A DNA stretch of 64,000 nt from Glandiceps talaboti (taxonomy: Eukaryota; Hemichordata; Enteropneusta; Spengelidae). The position numbers and the translations under genes were made by a program. The notes under the pieces are model-generated. The model was not told where the DNA came from, searched no databases, and saw only the letters and a list, made by a program, of their open reading frames with translations. Every line of letters begins with the position of its first letter. Positions within the stretch are counted from its first letter, which is position 1. This document shows, piece by piece, positions 12,441 to 21,410 of the stretch. The stretch lies in NCBI RefSeq assembly GCF_964340395.1, contig NC_135549.1, positions 16,898,842-16,962,841 of the forward strand, given 5' to 3'.

Positions 12441-13964
12441 ATCTTAATTTTCATATAATATCTGTATTATCTCTCCACATACATGTTACCGAGACTCAAA
12501 CGGACATATTCGCCAAGTCTCGAGGATTATTGTTAATTTTTACGCCCAAAAACCAAAATATATAGTGATTGGGCCCTTCTAAAATTGCTCCTCAGAAGTT
12601 ATATATTTGACAATGCGCTGAAAACTTCTGTTTGCTACATCGAACGTAAATTGTCACGTGACTTACAGTTGTCGCGTCAGATTCAGTCCGTGGTGGAGTG
12701 CAGAGCTCGGCTGACCACAGTGATTGAGTGAAGAACTTTTTCAGTAAGTATCATTCCAAAATTGTAAGTATAATTCCCCTTTTTTGGAGAAATTTGATAG
12801 TTTATTATGATAGTTCTAAGCTAAAAAGATTATTCAGTCAGAAGTCAAATCATGTCTGCAGTCGGTCGGACATTGTTGAACACCACTGCCTCATTCTTCG
12901 TAATGTAGTATTTTACTGTTTCAAAGCCAATATTTCGTAACCTCTTTTTGAAATACAAACCCCAATACTATCAAAACAAAAGTATATGGTTTGGCTGTGT
13001 GACGAAAATATTCTGGCAGAAATGAAGTTATTTAATTCTAGATCGATTGAGAAAATGTCCGTCGCTTCAAAATGAAACTTGTAAACTGGATGCCCCCTTG
13101 TACTAGTAGTTGTACAGTATAAAGCATATCTTTGTTTTGAAGCCTTGCATCTTGGACATTTTTTCCTTCAAAGCCCAATGAATATAATTTAATCTTGATT
13201 AAAACAATTTAACTTTTATTTCGGTCACATATATTTATGATGCGTCTAAAACCTGAGTTTCGTATCGTATCCAACATGGCGGGCACAGTGCAAGGGGCAG
13301 GTGGGCCGGGTGTCCGAAGTTTTAAATTAAGTTGCGCGGTATACTTACAAAATTGTTGAAAGTATAAAGTTTTTTACATTTTTTCACTGGATTTGTTTAT
13401 GAGCTGTAAGTCGAAAATACTTTTCACTCAGAAATAAAGTCTTGTTCGATTTGAGAACGATTGAAAAAAGAAATCCCGATCGTCTGGACCCCGGGGCCTG
13501 AACAACATTATAATATGTTGTACATTGGCCGCCATCGTATCGTCCGTAAATAAATTTTGGTGTTGAATTTTGCATTTGTTCGAAAATCAATAGCATTCCC
13601 TCAAAATTCTAGTTTAATTTTTTAATCAAATGATGTTTATAGCTATTTCGGTTGAATACTAGGTATGATCAATGTCAGCGCAATAGGTAATCGTCAAATT
13701 GTTATCAGCTGTTATCGTTCAGTACAACGTCAAACTGTACGCCGGCGTACACCGTACAATTCATTGATTGAGTATCAGTTTTCTCCAAAATGTGGGGGGG
13801 GGGGAATCTTTGTACTTTTTAAGGTCTAAAGACATCGTTAGAAGAAAGTGATACGGTAATATCGAAATCGTTAAATCTGGAAATCGGTAGTTGTCCCGTT
13901 TCTAGACGGTTTTCTTACTACTACTGCTAGTACTGTACTTACGATATGCGTAAGTTCGTTCACC
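12441..13964. other. Intronic sequence, locally richer in CpG; possible promoter region
   Basis: CpG dinucleotides are visibly more frequent at about 12640-12720 and 13250-13960 than in the surrounding DNA. Features include CAACATGGCGGGCACAG at 13272 and GGCCGCCATCGTATCG near 13530. A translation from the ATG at 13276 stops after 27 codons. The region lies upstream of the candidate first exon at 14259 and may be its promoter; this is inference only. Confidence 0.3.
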
Positions 13965-14071
13965 GCTAAATGGTTTTATTCTTGTCTATGACGGTCCTAA
14001 TACAGAACAATGATGTTATTATAGGGATTGGCGATATTCTTATAAAATCGGTAGCGATGTCATTTCCACAG
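13965..14071. repeat. Dispersed repeat, left copy (inverted partner at 25862-25970)
   Basis: About 105 bp, from CTAAATGG through ATTCTTGTCTATGACGGTCC, ACAGAACAATGA and TTATTATAGGGATTGGCGAT to GGTAGCGATGTCAT. It reappears in reverse complement at 25862-25970 with only a few differences. The two copies bracket about 11.8 kb that includes both LINEs. Confidence 0.85.
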
Positions 14072-14136
14072 TCACACACTGTGTTGTGTGTGTGACTGTG
14101 GAAATGACATCGCTACCGATTTTATAAGAATATCGC
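14031..14136. repeat. Perfect 49 bp palindrome with 8 bp spacer
   Basis: Arms 14031-14079 and 14088-14136 are exact reverse complements, starting GCGATATTCTTATAAAATCG. The spacer is TGTGTTGT. The left arm overlaps the end of the dispersed repeat at 13965-14071, so the hairpin looks like a foldback derived from that repeat. Perfect arms imply a recent origin. Confidence 0.95.
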
Positions 14137-14258
14137 TCGCAGAGTGACCTTTGTTGTTGACTCTGTTAGTTTGTTGGTGATTTGTTTGTGCCATACTGGA
14201 GTTCAGAGTCGAGTGACGCTTGAACTTTTGAAGCTTTTCGTCCCTCCTGCTATCAGAC

Positions 14259-14475
14259 ATGGTGTCGCGACATGTCGAACGTCGAATGCACAATTTAGAT
14301 AAAGTTATGGATGTCCCGATATATCTTGGTTATGACAAAGTTGATAGTATCTGTGAGACAATAGACTCGAAGGAAGAGTTGGACAGAATTCTTCGTGAAC
14401 AGCATAAGTTTGCCAGGTCACAGGGCTCGCCATCAGAAGAACACGTGTTAATATTAAATAACAACAACAACAAAG
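14259..14475 (+). CDS. Candidate first exon of a nested plus-strand gene (unrecognised)
   Basis: The ATG at 14259 has a good context (GACATGG). The frame is open for 82 codons to TAA at 14507. The product begins MVSRHVERRMHNLDKVMDVP, is charged, and resembles no family I know. Two donor-like sites could end the exon: AAAG|GTATAA at 14475 (phase 1, matching the downstream exon chain) and GAG|GTAAAA at 14503 (phase 2). Downstream sequence to about 14923 continues to look coding but contains stops. It may be a real first exon, or the 5' end of a pseudogene. Confidence 0.3.
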
Positions 14476-14503
14476 GTATAACTGGATTGCCAACTCCATG
14501 GAG

Positions 14504-14924
14504 GTAAAAGGAATAGTATGCACAGAGCGTTAAGCCAATATTAACAAGGTACCTCCATGCCAACTCCAACACAAACATCAACTTCTAATGAGTGCCAGCA
14601 AAAGAAGTATTGAGACGTACCATATACTGATGTAGATGCTGATGATGGTGGTGGTGGTGGTGGTGGTGGTGGTGGTGGTGATTTAGTTTTGAATGTAATA
14701 GAGAACACGGACAGTGAGACTTGTACTGACTTAATTAAGTAGTACCAGTGAGTCAGATGAGTGACACTGATAATGGCAATACTGAAGGTGAAGGTGATGA
14801 CGATGATGATGATGATGACAATGATATCAGGAACTTTTACAAGTGACCAGATCAGGCAGAGTATGCACAACATGGAAAGCATGTTTTAGATACTAACTAG
14901 ATTGTGTGTGGTTATAAGAGAAAG
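14504..14924 (+). pseudogene. Degraded acidic coding sequence
   Basis: In shifting plus-strand frames this stretch reads like protein: a Pro/Thr/Ser part with ECQQKKY, then DVPYTDVDADDGG running into a GGT repeat (14647-14680), then LVLNVIENTDSETC, an Asp run (GEGDDDDDDDND), AEYAQHGKHVLDTN and CGYKRK. At least four stops or frame changes interrupt it. The end, AAAG|GTAACT near 14923, looks like a splice donor. I infer a former exon or retrocopy; the parent gene is not recognised. Confidence 0.35.
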
Positions 14925-15493
14925 GTAACTAGCTAGTCTTTCACTGTTTGTCACTTTACATGTAACTTATAGCTGTTACATAATGGTTAAGTCACAGTAA
15001 TTTGACCTCCAGGAAAAGTCTTGCATTTTACCAGTTTTCAACGCTATTTCAACAACTACTACACTTCAATAGCTACATGAATGTACAGAGGCTGCTACTG
15101 GACTAATATTAGTGAAGATCTCGTTTTCTACAAAGTAAGGAATGAAGATTTATTGTACTGAACTACACCAGCCACATATAATGGGAGACCTTGTTTGCAC
15201 GCTATAGTATAAACATACTGAAACAACAGCAAGCTGACACAGTTAAAGTCAAGTACACGTATTGAAAATAAGTGAGTGAGTATAACAACACATTTCAAAG
15301 TACAATTGTCACATCTAATCAACCATGAACTCCTACAGAAAACTTCAAATCACACAATGAAACATTATGTAATTTTAAATAGTTCACAACTGAACAGAAA
15401 CCAAGATGGTCGCCTAACACAAAGAACAAAGGAAGAACAAATTGCTTAAAATAAAGCATAGTATACGTCTACCTCAATCCAGCTCAATCTACA
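14925..15493. other. Sequence upstream of LINE ORF1, probably including its 5' UTR
   Basis: Non-coding. The 5' end of the LINE is not marked by any motif I can place, so the boundary between old intron and LINE 5' UTR lies somewhere here. From about 15330 the base composition (A-rich plus strand) matches the ORFs. Confidence 0.4.
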
Positions 15494-17686
15494 ATGGATA
15501 GACATAATACTACAAACATTATAACAACACCAACAATAGCTGATGAAACATCTAAAGAAGAAAATCTTGATGGATTCTTTAAATCCTTTGATCAACTGAA
15601 AGGAAACAATGTGGAAATCAAAATAAACAAAGAATCAGTAACATTGACATCAAACAATAATTACACTGACTTCTGGTTGAGCTGTTTGAAGAAAATATAC
15701 CCAGTGACTCAACACGTATACAACATTAAGACAAAAGAAAAATCAGAACAGTTACATTTAACTAATCAAGATGGTCACAGAGTAACCATTAAAGTATACA
15801 ACAATGGAACACTACTGATACAAGGAATCTCCTATCGCAAATGGATAATGAATGAAGGAGTAGTACTGATGAAACATGTCCAACAACAACTCCAGCTGAA
15901 AATAAATGTCACTAAACGAATAGATACAGAGAGAAGAAATCTTCGAAGAAAAACTACAAAACCTATAAGATACAGAGACAATACTACTTCAGATGATTCT
16001 GAATCTGAAGAGAAGTCCATTGATACCAGCAATAAAGACGCCACAACTTGTCAGACCAAGACACCGAAGTCACATTTAACAACACCAACTTCCAGACTCC
16101 AAAGACCAAACAAGTCAACACCTAACATAAAAGAAGACACACCAAGCAAAATACCAGTATCAACTATCAATGTGAACACATCATTAACAAGTAACAACAA
16201 AGAAGACATGTTACAAACAATCATTGAAATGATAGAAGAAAAACATGACAAATACATTACAATGATCACTGAACTGGATGAAAAAATGTCAACAAGTCAT
16301 AATGACATTCTCAAGAAATTTACAGATGTCACAAAAGATACCAACAAAACAATGCTTGAAAGGGAAATGTTAAAGAAGAACAAAGAGATAGAGAGTCTAA
16401 AAGAACAGTTACAGAGTGAACACAAACTGCTTGAATCTACTAAACAATCCTTACAGAAAGAAGAAGAAGAAAATGCCTGGAAAACTTTCAAAATTACCAC
16501 ACTTAAGGATAATCTTCAAAGGAAAGATGCAGAAATTGAGAGACTGAAAGTTAAGCATTCCAAACAACAACAACAACAGAGCCAGACTGACATACTAAAT
16601 GCACAAGAACAAACCAGGAAAGATGTACAGGACATTAAATCAACCATAACAGCATCAATAATGACAGAATTCCAACAACTTCAAGAAAAGATAGATACAT
16701 GTTTACCTGAACAAACAAGTAAACAACACCAACAATGGACAGTTGTATCTAAGAAGAGAAACAGACACCAAACGGAAGATTCAACCCAAGAACAACTCAC
16801 TACAGCAACTGAAGCAAACAGTCCAATGCAAAGTACAAAAACATACAGCTACATAGTGCAACAACAATCTCATACACCACAAGGAAAACAAATTAACAAG
16901 AAACCTTCTACACCAAACATGAGCAATAAACGGCCATTCAAAGTAAGAAGAATACCACAACAAGTAGAACACTTAATCATAAGTGACTCCCAATCGAAAT
17001 ATATACAAAACAGATATCTTGCCAAGAACCAGATGGTCCTCACTTACAGTGGTGCTGAAATATCTGACATCAAAAGAGTCATTGCTGAGAACGACTTTCC
17101 ACAAAGTCTGAAAAGTATTACTATCAATATAGGTGGAAATGACATCGACAGTAACAGAGACCCTAAGTCAATAAAAAGTGACATACAAGATTTACAAACT
17201 GAAATACAGCAAAAGTATCCGAGAACACAAATGTTTATGTGTGAAGTCATCCCACGCCAACACTGGAAAGAATCAACAACCAACACAATGAAAACAATAA
17301 ACAGTTATTTCAGGAGTAATAAATCAAATGCCATATCATCCATAGATATGGATAACATAACACCTAACATGTTAGGAAGAGATGGTGTACATCTGAATAT
17401 TGATGCAGGAACTCATGCTTTCATCAACAATATCAATACAAAAATCAACAGCTTGTATCCACTAGAAAGAAGACCAAGACCAAAACAATATGATAAACCA
17501 ATATACTCAACTGACCCACTAAATCAAAATCGTAATGATCATCGCCAGGAAAGAAATAGAGACACGAGAAATGAATACTACATGTATGACAGGAGAGGAC
17601 ATGAAATGTACACAATGTCTCCAGAAAGACATCACAGTAATACACCTGGATGGCAAGATGGATACAGAGAAAGAACACGGTACTGA
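15494..17686 (+). CDS. LINE ORF1 protein with coiled coil and SGNH-hydrolase-like domain
   Basis: 730 residues. The N-terminal 130 residues contain a small domain with VTIKVYNNGTLLIQG. A basic and Ser/Thr-rich linker follows, then a long Glu/Lys/Gln coiled coil (about 240-400) expected to multimerise. Residues about 490-660 form an SGNH/GDSL-like domain: block I ISDSQ with the nucleophile-type Ser499, block III GGND with Asn549, and block V DGVH with Asp630 and His633. Such esterase domains are known in ORF1 of CR1-type LINEs, where ORF1 binds the RNA. The C-terminus is Arg/Tyr/His-rich and could bind RNA. The start is the first ATG of the open frame. No stop or frameshift is visible. Confidence 0.88.
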   Translation: MDRHNTTNIITTPTIADETSKEENLDGFFKSFDQLKGNNVEIKINKESVTLTSNNNYTDFWLSCLKKIYPVTQHVYNIKTKEKSEQLHLTNQDGHRVTIKVYNNGTLLIQGISYRKWIMNEGVVLMKHVQQQLQLKINVTKRIDTERRNLRRKTTKPIRYRDNTTSDDSESEEKSIDTSNKDATTCQTKTPKSHLTTPTSRLQRPNKSTPNIKEDTPSKIPVSTINVNTSLTSNNKEDMLQTIIEMIEEKHDKYITMITELDEKMSTSHNDILKKFTDVTKDTNKTMLEREMLKKNKEIESLKEQLQSEHKLLESTKQSLQKEEEENAWKTFKITTLKDNLQRKDAEIERLKVKHSKQQQQQSQTDILNAQEQTRKDVQDIKSTITASIMTEFQQLQEKIDTCLPEQTSKQHQQWTVVSKKRNRHQTEDSTQEQLTTATEANSPMQSTKTYSYIVQQQSHTPQGKQINKKPSTPNMSNKRPFKVRRIPQQVEHLIISDSQSKYIQNRYLAKNQMVLTYSGAEISDIKRVIAENDFPQSLKSITINIGGNDIDSNRDPKSIKSDIQDLQTEIQQKYPRTQMFMCEVIPRQHWKESTTNTMKTINSYFRSNKSNAISSIDMDNITPNMLGRDGVHLNIDAGTHAFINNINTKINSLYPLERRPRPKQYDKPIYSTDPLNQNRNDHRQERNRDTRNEYYMYDRRGHEMYTMSPERHHSNTPGWQDGYRERTRY

Positions 17687-17706
17687 ATCAACTTAAAATA
17701 TAAATA

Positions 17707-20700
17707 ATGACAGTACAACGTAAAAGAAATAGAAAAAACATTAATACAATGACATCAAGTTACCTTACAATTGGCCACTGGAATACAGCCGGTCTAAGGT
17801 ATAACTACAAACCCAGACAAGGAACTATAGACAACAAAACAGAAAGTTCACTAGACATAGAGTCACAAATCAAAGACTACCATATATACGCAATGACAGA
17901 GACATGGCTGAATACTGAAAGTAAAGAACTCATTCCACAACCAAAGGGATATTACACATACCACAGCATTAGACCCAAAAACAAGAAAGCATGGAGGTCA
18001 TCAGGAGGAATCAGCATTTTCATCAAGAATAGTATCAAAGATGGAGTCAAGATTATACCAACTACAAGTAAATTCTCACTATGGTGTAAAATTAATAAAG
18101 AATTTTTCAACCTTGAAAAAGACATTTACATATGCACAACATACATACCACCCCAAAATTCCAGTTTCTACAATGATAATGACTGTAATCCTTATGAAGA
18201 AATCAACAAAGAGCTACAACAATATAACACTCATGGACATATACTTATACAAGGTGACTTTAATGCGAGAACGAACAACATTGATGATGTAATTCTTGAT
18301 GAAGAAGACAACATACATATAAACATTCCACTACCAGACACATATACATATGGCAAATCAGTCAAACGACGAAGAAACACTGATACATGGAAAAATCAAT
18401 TTGGTGAAGAACTAATACAACTATGTAAATTAAACCATCTACAAATACTCAATGGACGGACATCAGGAGATTGGTCAGGTCAACTCACATGCTATGGTTA
18501 TCATGGTGCAAGTACAGTGGACTACACATTAGTAAATGAAGAACTACTAAAGTATATCATCCATTTCAAAGTTGAGAAACTTCATCCATCAAGTGACCAT
18601 TGTCCTATCAAAACTATCGTCAAAATACCAAAATACCGACAAACTACTGATACCAAGGTAAACCTAAAACCTGCACATCAAAGCTACCAATGGAATGCAA
18701 TGAATAAAGAAATATACAAACTATACATGAAGACAAAAGAAAGCGAGGATATTGTGACCACATTTACAAAAAATAATACAAATAACACAAGTAATGAAAT
18801 GGCAACGAAATTCCAAGAGATGATACATCAAATAGCAAACATATGTTCCATAAAGAGGAAATCAAAGAAGAAGACACAACGAAGGAAAATGAATTACACA
18901 GATAGACAGTGCAACCTGAAGAAACAAGAACTGAAAACGATTGCAAATATGCTACAAAGAAACCCAACAGATGGTACACTTAGAATAATGTACTACACCA
19001 AGAAAAAAGACTTCAGGAAATATGTAAAACGAATGCAGAAAGACAAACAACAAAAAATACTATCACAAATAGAGCTTGCAGATGAAAACGAACATGTACA
19101 AGATTTCTGGCAGAAGATAAATTCTATCACAAATACCAAAGAAAACAACAAATTGAAAGAAATCCCGCACACTATATGGACTAAACACTTCCAACAAATT
19201 GGCAAAAATAACACTACCACACCGGATAGAATACAGGAAATAGAAACACAACTAATACAATTAGAAAATGAAATGGAAAACAATCATGAATTAAATAAAC
19301 CAATAACACTATCAGAAGTGGTACAAGTGACAAGATCAATAAAAAATAATAAAGCAAGTGGACCAGACGGCATTCCAGGAGAACTAGTAAAATACAGCAA
19401 CATCAAAGTTAAACAAGCACTGACACAAGTATACAACAATGTACTAGATACAGGAATCTATCCAAAAATATGGAATACCAGCGTTATAACCCCAGTACAC
19501 AAGAAAGGAGACAGGACAGACACAAACAACTACAGAGGTATTTCAGTTGGTAATGTGATAGCTAAATTATTTAGTATGATCATTAACAATAGAATATCAA
19601 ACTATCTGGAAAGAAATAACATCATCCACCCAAACCAAGCAGGTTTCCGACGCAAACATAGAACTATCGACCATATTCTTACACTGCACACTATTATAAA
19701 GAAATACCATTCAAGAAATAAGAAAATCTACTGTTGCTTTGTAGACCTCAAAAAGTGTTTTGATACAATTTGGAGGAAAGCACTACTCTATAAATTACTA
19801 TGTAACAACATCAACGGAAATGTATACAACATAATGAAAAACATGTACACCAATATGAACTTCATCGTGAAATTAACTGACGTGATAACAGAAAAGTTCC
19901 AAATTGATAATGGAGTTAAACAAGGCTGTCCACTAAGCCCGACATTGTTTAATATCTTTGTAAACGATTTCACTACCGGACTCGCAAACATTGAAACAAA
20001 TGCACCAAAGCTTAATAACAAAACAATCAACAGCCTGTTGTATGCAGATGATATTGCATTGATGTCAACATCCTATGAAGGAATACAGAATGCACTGGAC
20101 TACCTTCATCGATACACAACAGACTGGCGATTGCAAGTAAACACAAACAAAACACAAATAATGGTATTTAGAAAATCAGGATGCAAACAAGATACAAGAC
20201 AATTCAAATGTGGCTTGGAAGAAATAAAAACTACAGAACAATACACATATCTCGGTGTAACATTCAAGACAAATGGCTCTATGAGCTCCACAGCAACCAG
20301 ATTGTCAGACAAAGCCAGCAAAGCTGCAAGAATCCAGTCACAGATATATTCGACAAAGATAAACAGTACTAAGATAAAGGAAAAACTCATGAATACAACA
20401 CAGCTACCTATCCTGACATATGCTGGCGAAATATGGGGTGTTCTCCAAAATCAAACAACTTGGGACAAAACAGAGACAGAAAAATTCCATCTACGTTTTT
20501 GTCGCCAAATATTAAATGTCAGCAACAGAGTGAGCAAAATAGGATGCAGAATGGAACTTGGGAGAGAACCACTGATTAGTAGAATATACTACTCAGCAAT
20601 AAACTATTACAAATACCTCAAGACATTAGACAATAACAACTTAGCCTATTATGCAATGAATGACATGGAGAACAATGATTACACAGGTTCATGGCTAACT

Positions 20701-21222
20701 ACCTTTGAACACAATATACAATTATATAACAGCAAGAATATCAACAATTTAACAAAACAAGAACTATACAACTCAATTAGACAATATTATATCAATCAAT
20801 GGAATGAAAATAACAAAAGGGAAAACTCTAAATTACGTACATACAACAACTTCAAAAATTCCCTGGAACAAGAAGAATACATTAAAGTAATGAACAATAA
20901 ACAACACATCAAAACAATAGCCAAATTTAGATTAAGTTGCCATCAACTAGCCATTGAGAAGGGTAGATATACAAAACCAAAAACACCAGTAGAAGACAGA
21001 CTATGTACACATTGTAAAGAAATAGAAGATGAAAGACATCATCTAATTCATTGTAAATTATATACAAAACAAAGAGAAAAAATGTTTAGTATTATCACTA
21101 CCCTCAACTCAAACTTTATAAACTTAGATAGAGGAGAGCAATTTAGATATATACTACAATCAAAACATAAGGATATTATAACCGCTCTCTACATATACCT
21201 GGATGATACATGTAGTCAATAG
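17707..21222 (+). CDS. LINE ORF2: endonuclease and reverse transcriptase
   Basis: 1171 residues. The AP-endonuclease-like domain (about 20-310) keeps the catalytic motifs: HWN (Asn26), TETW (Glu65), GDFNAR (Asp184, Asn186), STVDY and SSDH (Asp297, His298). The reverse transcriptase follows with NKASGPDGIPGELV, NNYRGISVGNVIAKLF, QAGFRRKHRTIDH, FVDLKKCFDTIW, GVKQGCPLSPTLFN and the catalytic YADD at 779-782, then YLGVTF. The C-terminus has a Cys/His knuckle, CTHC(x8)HHLIHC, near 1100-1117. The frame is intact, so the copy may be young and potentially active. It begins 20 bp after the ORF1 stop, so reinitiation is plausible. Confidence 0.95.
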   Translation: MTVQRKRNRKNINTMTSSYLTIGHWNTAGLRYNYKPRQGTIDNKTESSLDIESQIKDYHIYAMTETWLNTESKELIPQPKGYYTYHSIRPKNKKAWRSSGGISIFIKNSIKDGVKIIPTTSKFSLWCKINKEFFNLEKDIYICTTYIPPQNSSFYNDNDCNPYEEINKELQQYNTHGHILIQGDFNARTNNIDDVILDEEDNIHINIPLPDTYTYGKSVKRRRNTDTWKNQFGEELIQLCKLNHLQILNGRTSGDWSGQLTCYGYHGASTVDYTLVNEELLKYIIHFKVEKLHPSSDHCPIKTIVKIPKYRQTTDTKVNLKPAHQSYQWNAMNKEIYKLYMKTKESEDIVTTFTKNNTNNTSNEMATKFQEMIHQIANICSIKRKSKKKTQRRKMNYTDRQCNLKKQELKTIANMLQRNPTDGTLRIMYYTKKKDFRKYVKRMQKDKQQKILSQIELADENEHVQDFWQKINSITNTKENNKLKEIPHTIWTKHFQQIGKNNTTTPDRIQEIETQLIQLENEMENNHELNKPITLSEVVQVTRSIKNNKASGPDGIPGELVKYSNIKVKQALTQVYNNVLDTGIYPKIWNTSVITPVHKKGDRTDTNNYRGISVGNVIAKLFSMIINNRISNYLERNNIIHPNQAGFRRKHRTIDHILTLHTIIKKYHSRNKKIYCCFVDLKKCFDTIWRKALLYKLLCNNINGNVYNIMKNMYTNMNFIVKLTDVITEKFQIDNGVKQGCPLSPTLFNIFVNDFTTGLANIETNAPKLNNKTINSLLYADDIALMSTSYEGIQNALDYLHRYTTDWRLQVNTNKTQIMVFRKSGCKQDTRQFKCGLEEIKTTEQYTYLGVTFKTNGSMSSTATRLSDKASKAARIQSQIYSTKINSTKIKEKLMNTTQLPILTYAGEIWGVLQNQTTWDKTETEKFHLRFCRQILNVSNRVSKIGCRMELGREPLISRIYYSAINYYKYLKTLDNNNLAYYAMNDMENNDYTGSWLTTFEHNIQLYNSKNINNLTKQELYNSIRQYYINQWNENNKRENSKLRTYNNFKNSLEQEEYIKVMNNKQHIKTIAKFRLSCHQLAIEKGRYTKPKTPVEDRLCTHCKEIEDERHHLIHCKLYTKQREKMFSIITTLNSNFINLDRGEQFRYILQSKHKDIITALYIYLDDTCSQ

Positions 21223-21340
21223 ACACACACTAGAACTACTATATATTTGAATATTTATACTCCATAGATCATTATTAACTTTATTTTGTTTAAATACCAA
21301 ATTAGAAATGTAAAATTTTCTAAACGGCTAAAATAAAGTG

Positions 21341-21361
21341 TTATCTTATCTTATCTTATCT
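21341..21361 (+). repeat. (TTATC)n 3' terminus of the intact LINE
   Basis: Four TTATC units end the element directly after AATAAAGTG. The first base of the flanking 50 bp repeat follows immediately. Confidence 0.9.
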
Positions 21362-21410
21362 GTACAAATATTGCTTTCTAATACAGAGTCATAATCCTTT
21401 AATTTGTATG
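21361..21410. repeat. 50 bp direct repeat, left copy (flank of the second LINE)
   Basis: Begins TGTACAAATATTGCTTTC and ends TTTAATTTGTATG. It matches 23226-23275 with only two or three differences. It flanks the minus-strand LINE and is best read as a long target site duplication. Confidence 0.85.

Larger units (their letters stand above)
15494..21361 (+). mobile_element. Full-length APE-type non-LTR retrotransposon (LINE) with two intact ORFs
   Basis: ORF1 (15494-17686) and ORF2 (17707-21222) are both open, separated by 20 bp and in different frames. ORF2 has an apurinic-endonuclease-like domain, a reverse transcriptase and a C-terminal CCHC-like knuckle. The 3' end has AATAAAG followed by tandem TTATC pentamers (21341-21361) instead of poly-A. 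An ORF1 with an SGNH-hydrolase-like domain together with a short 3' tandem repeat fits the CR1/L2/Rex1 group best; the exact clade is not determined. The plus strand is strongly A-rich. The element is antisense to PDZRN inside its large intron. The 5' boundary and target site duplication were not resolved. Confidence 0.92.

Noticed and set aside
13276-13356. ATGGCGGGC start with 27 codons
   Set aside because: The context looks like a start, but the frame closes quickly, and the only donor-like site is weak.
15832-20390. Antisense open frames opposite the LINE ORFs
   Set aside because: Shadows of the A-rich sense ORFs; hydrophobic compositions are a by-product of the complementary strand.
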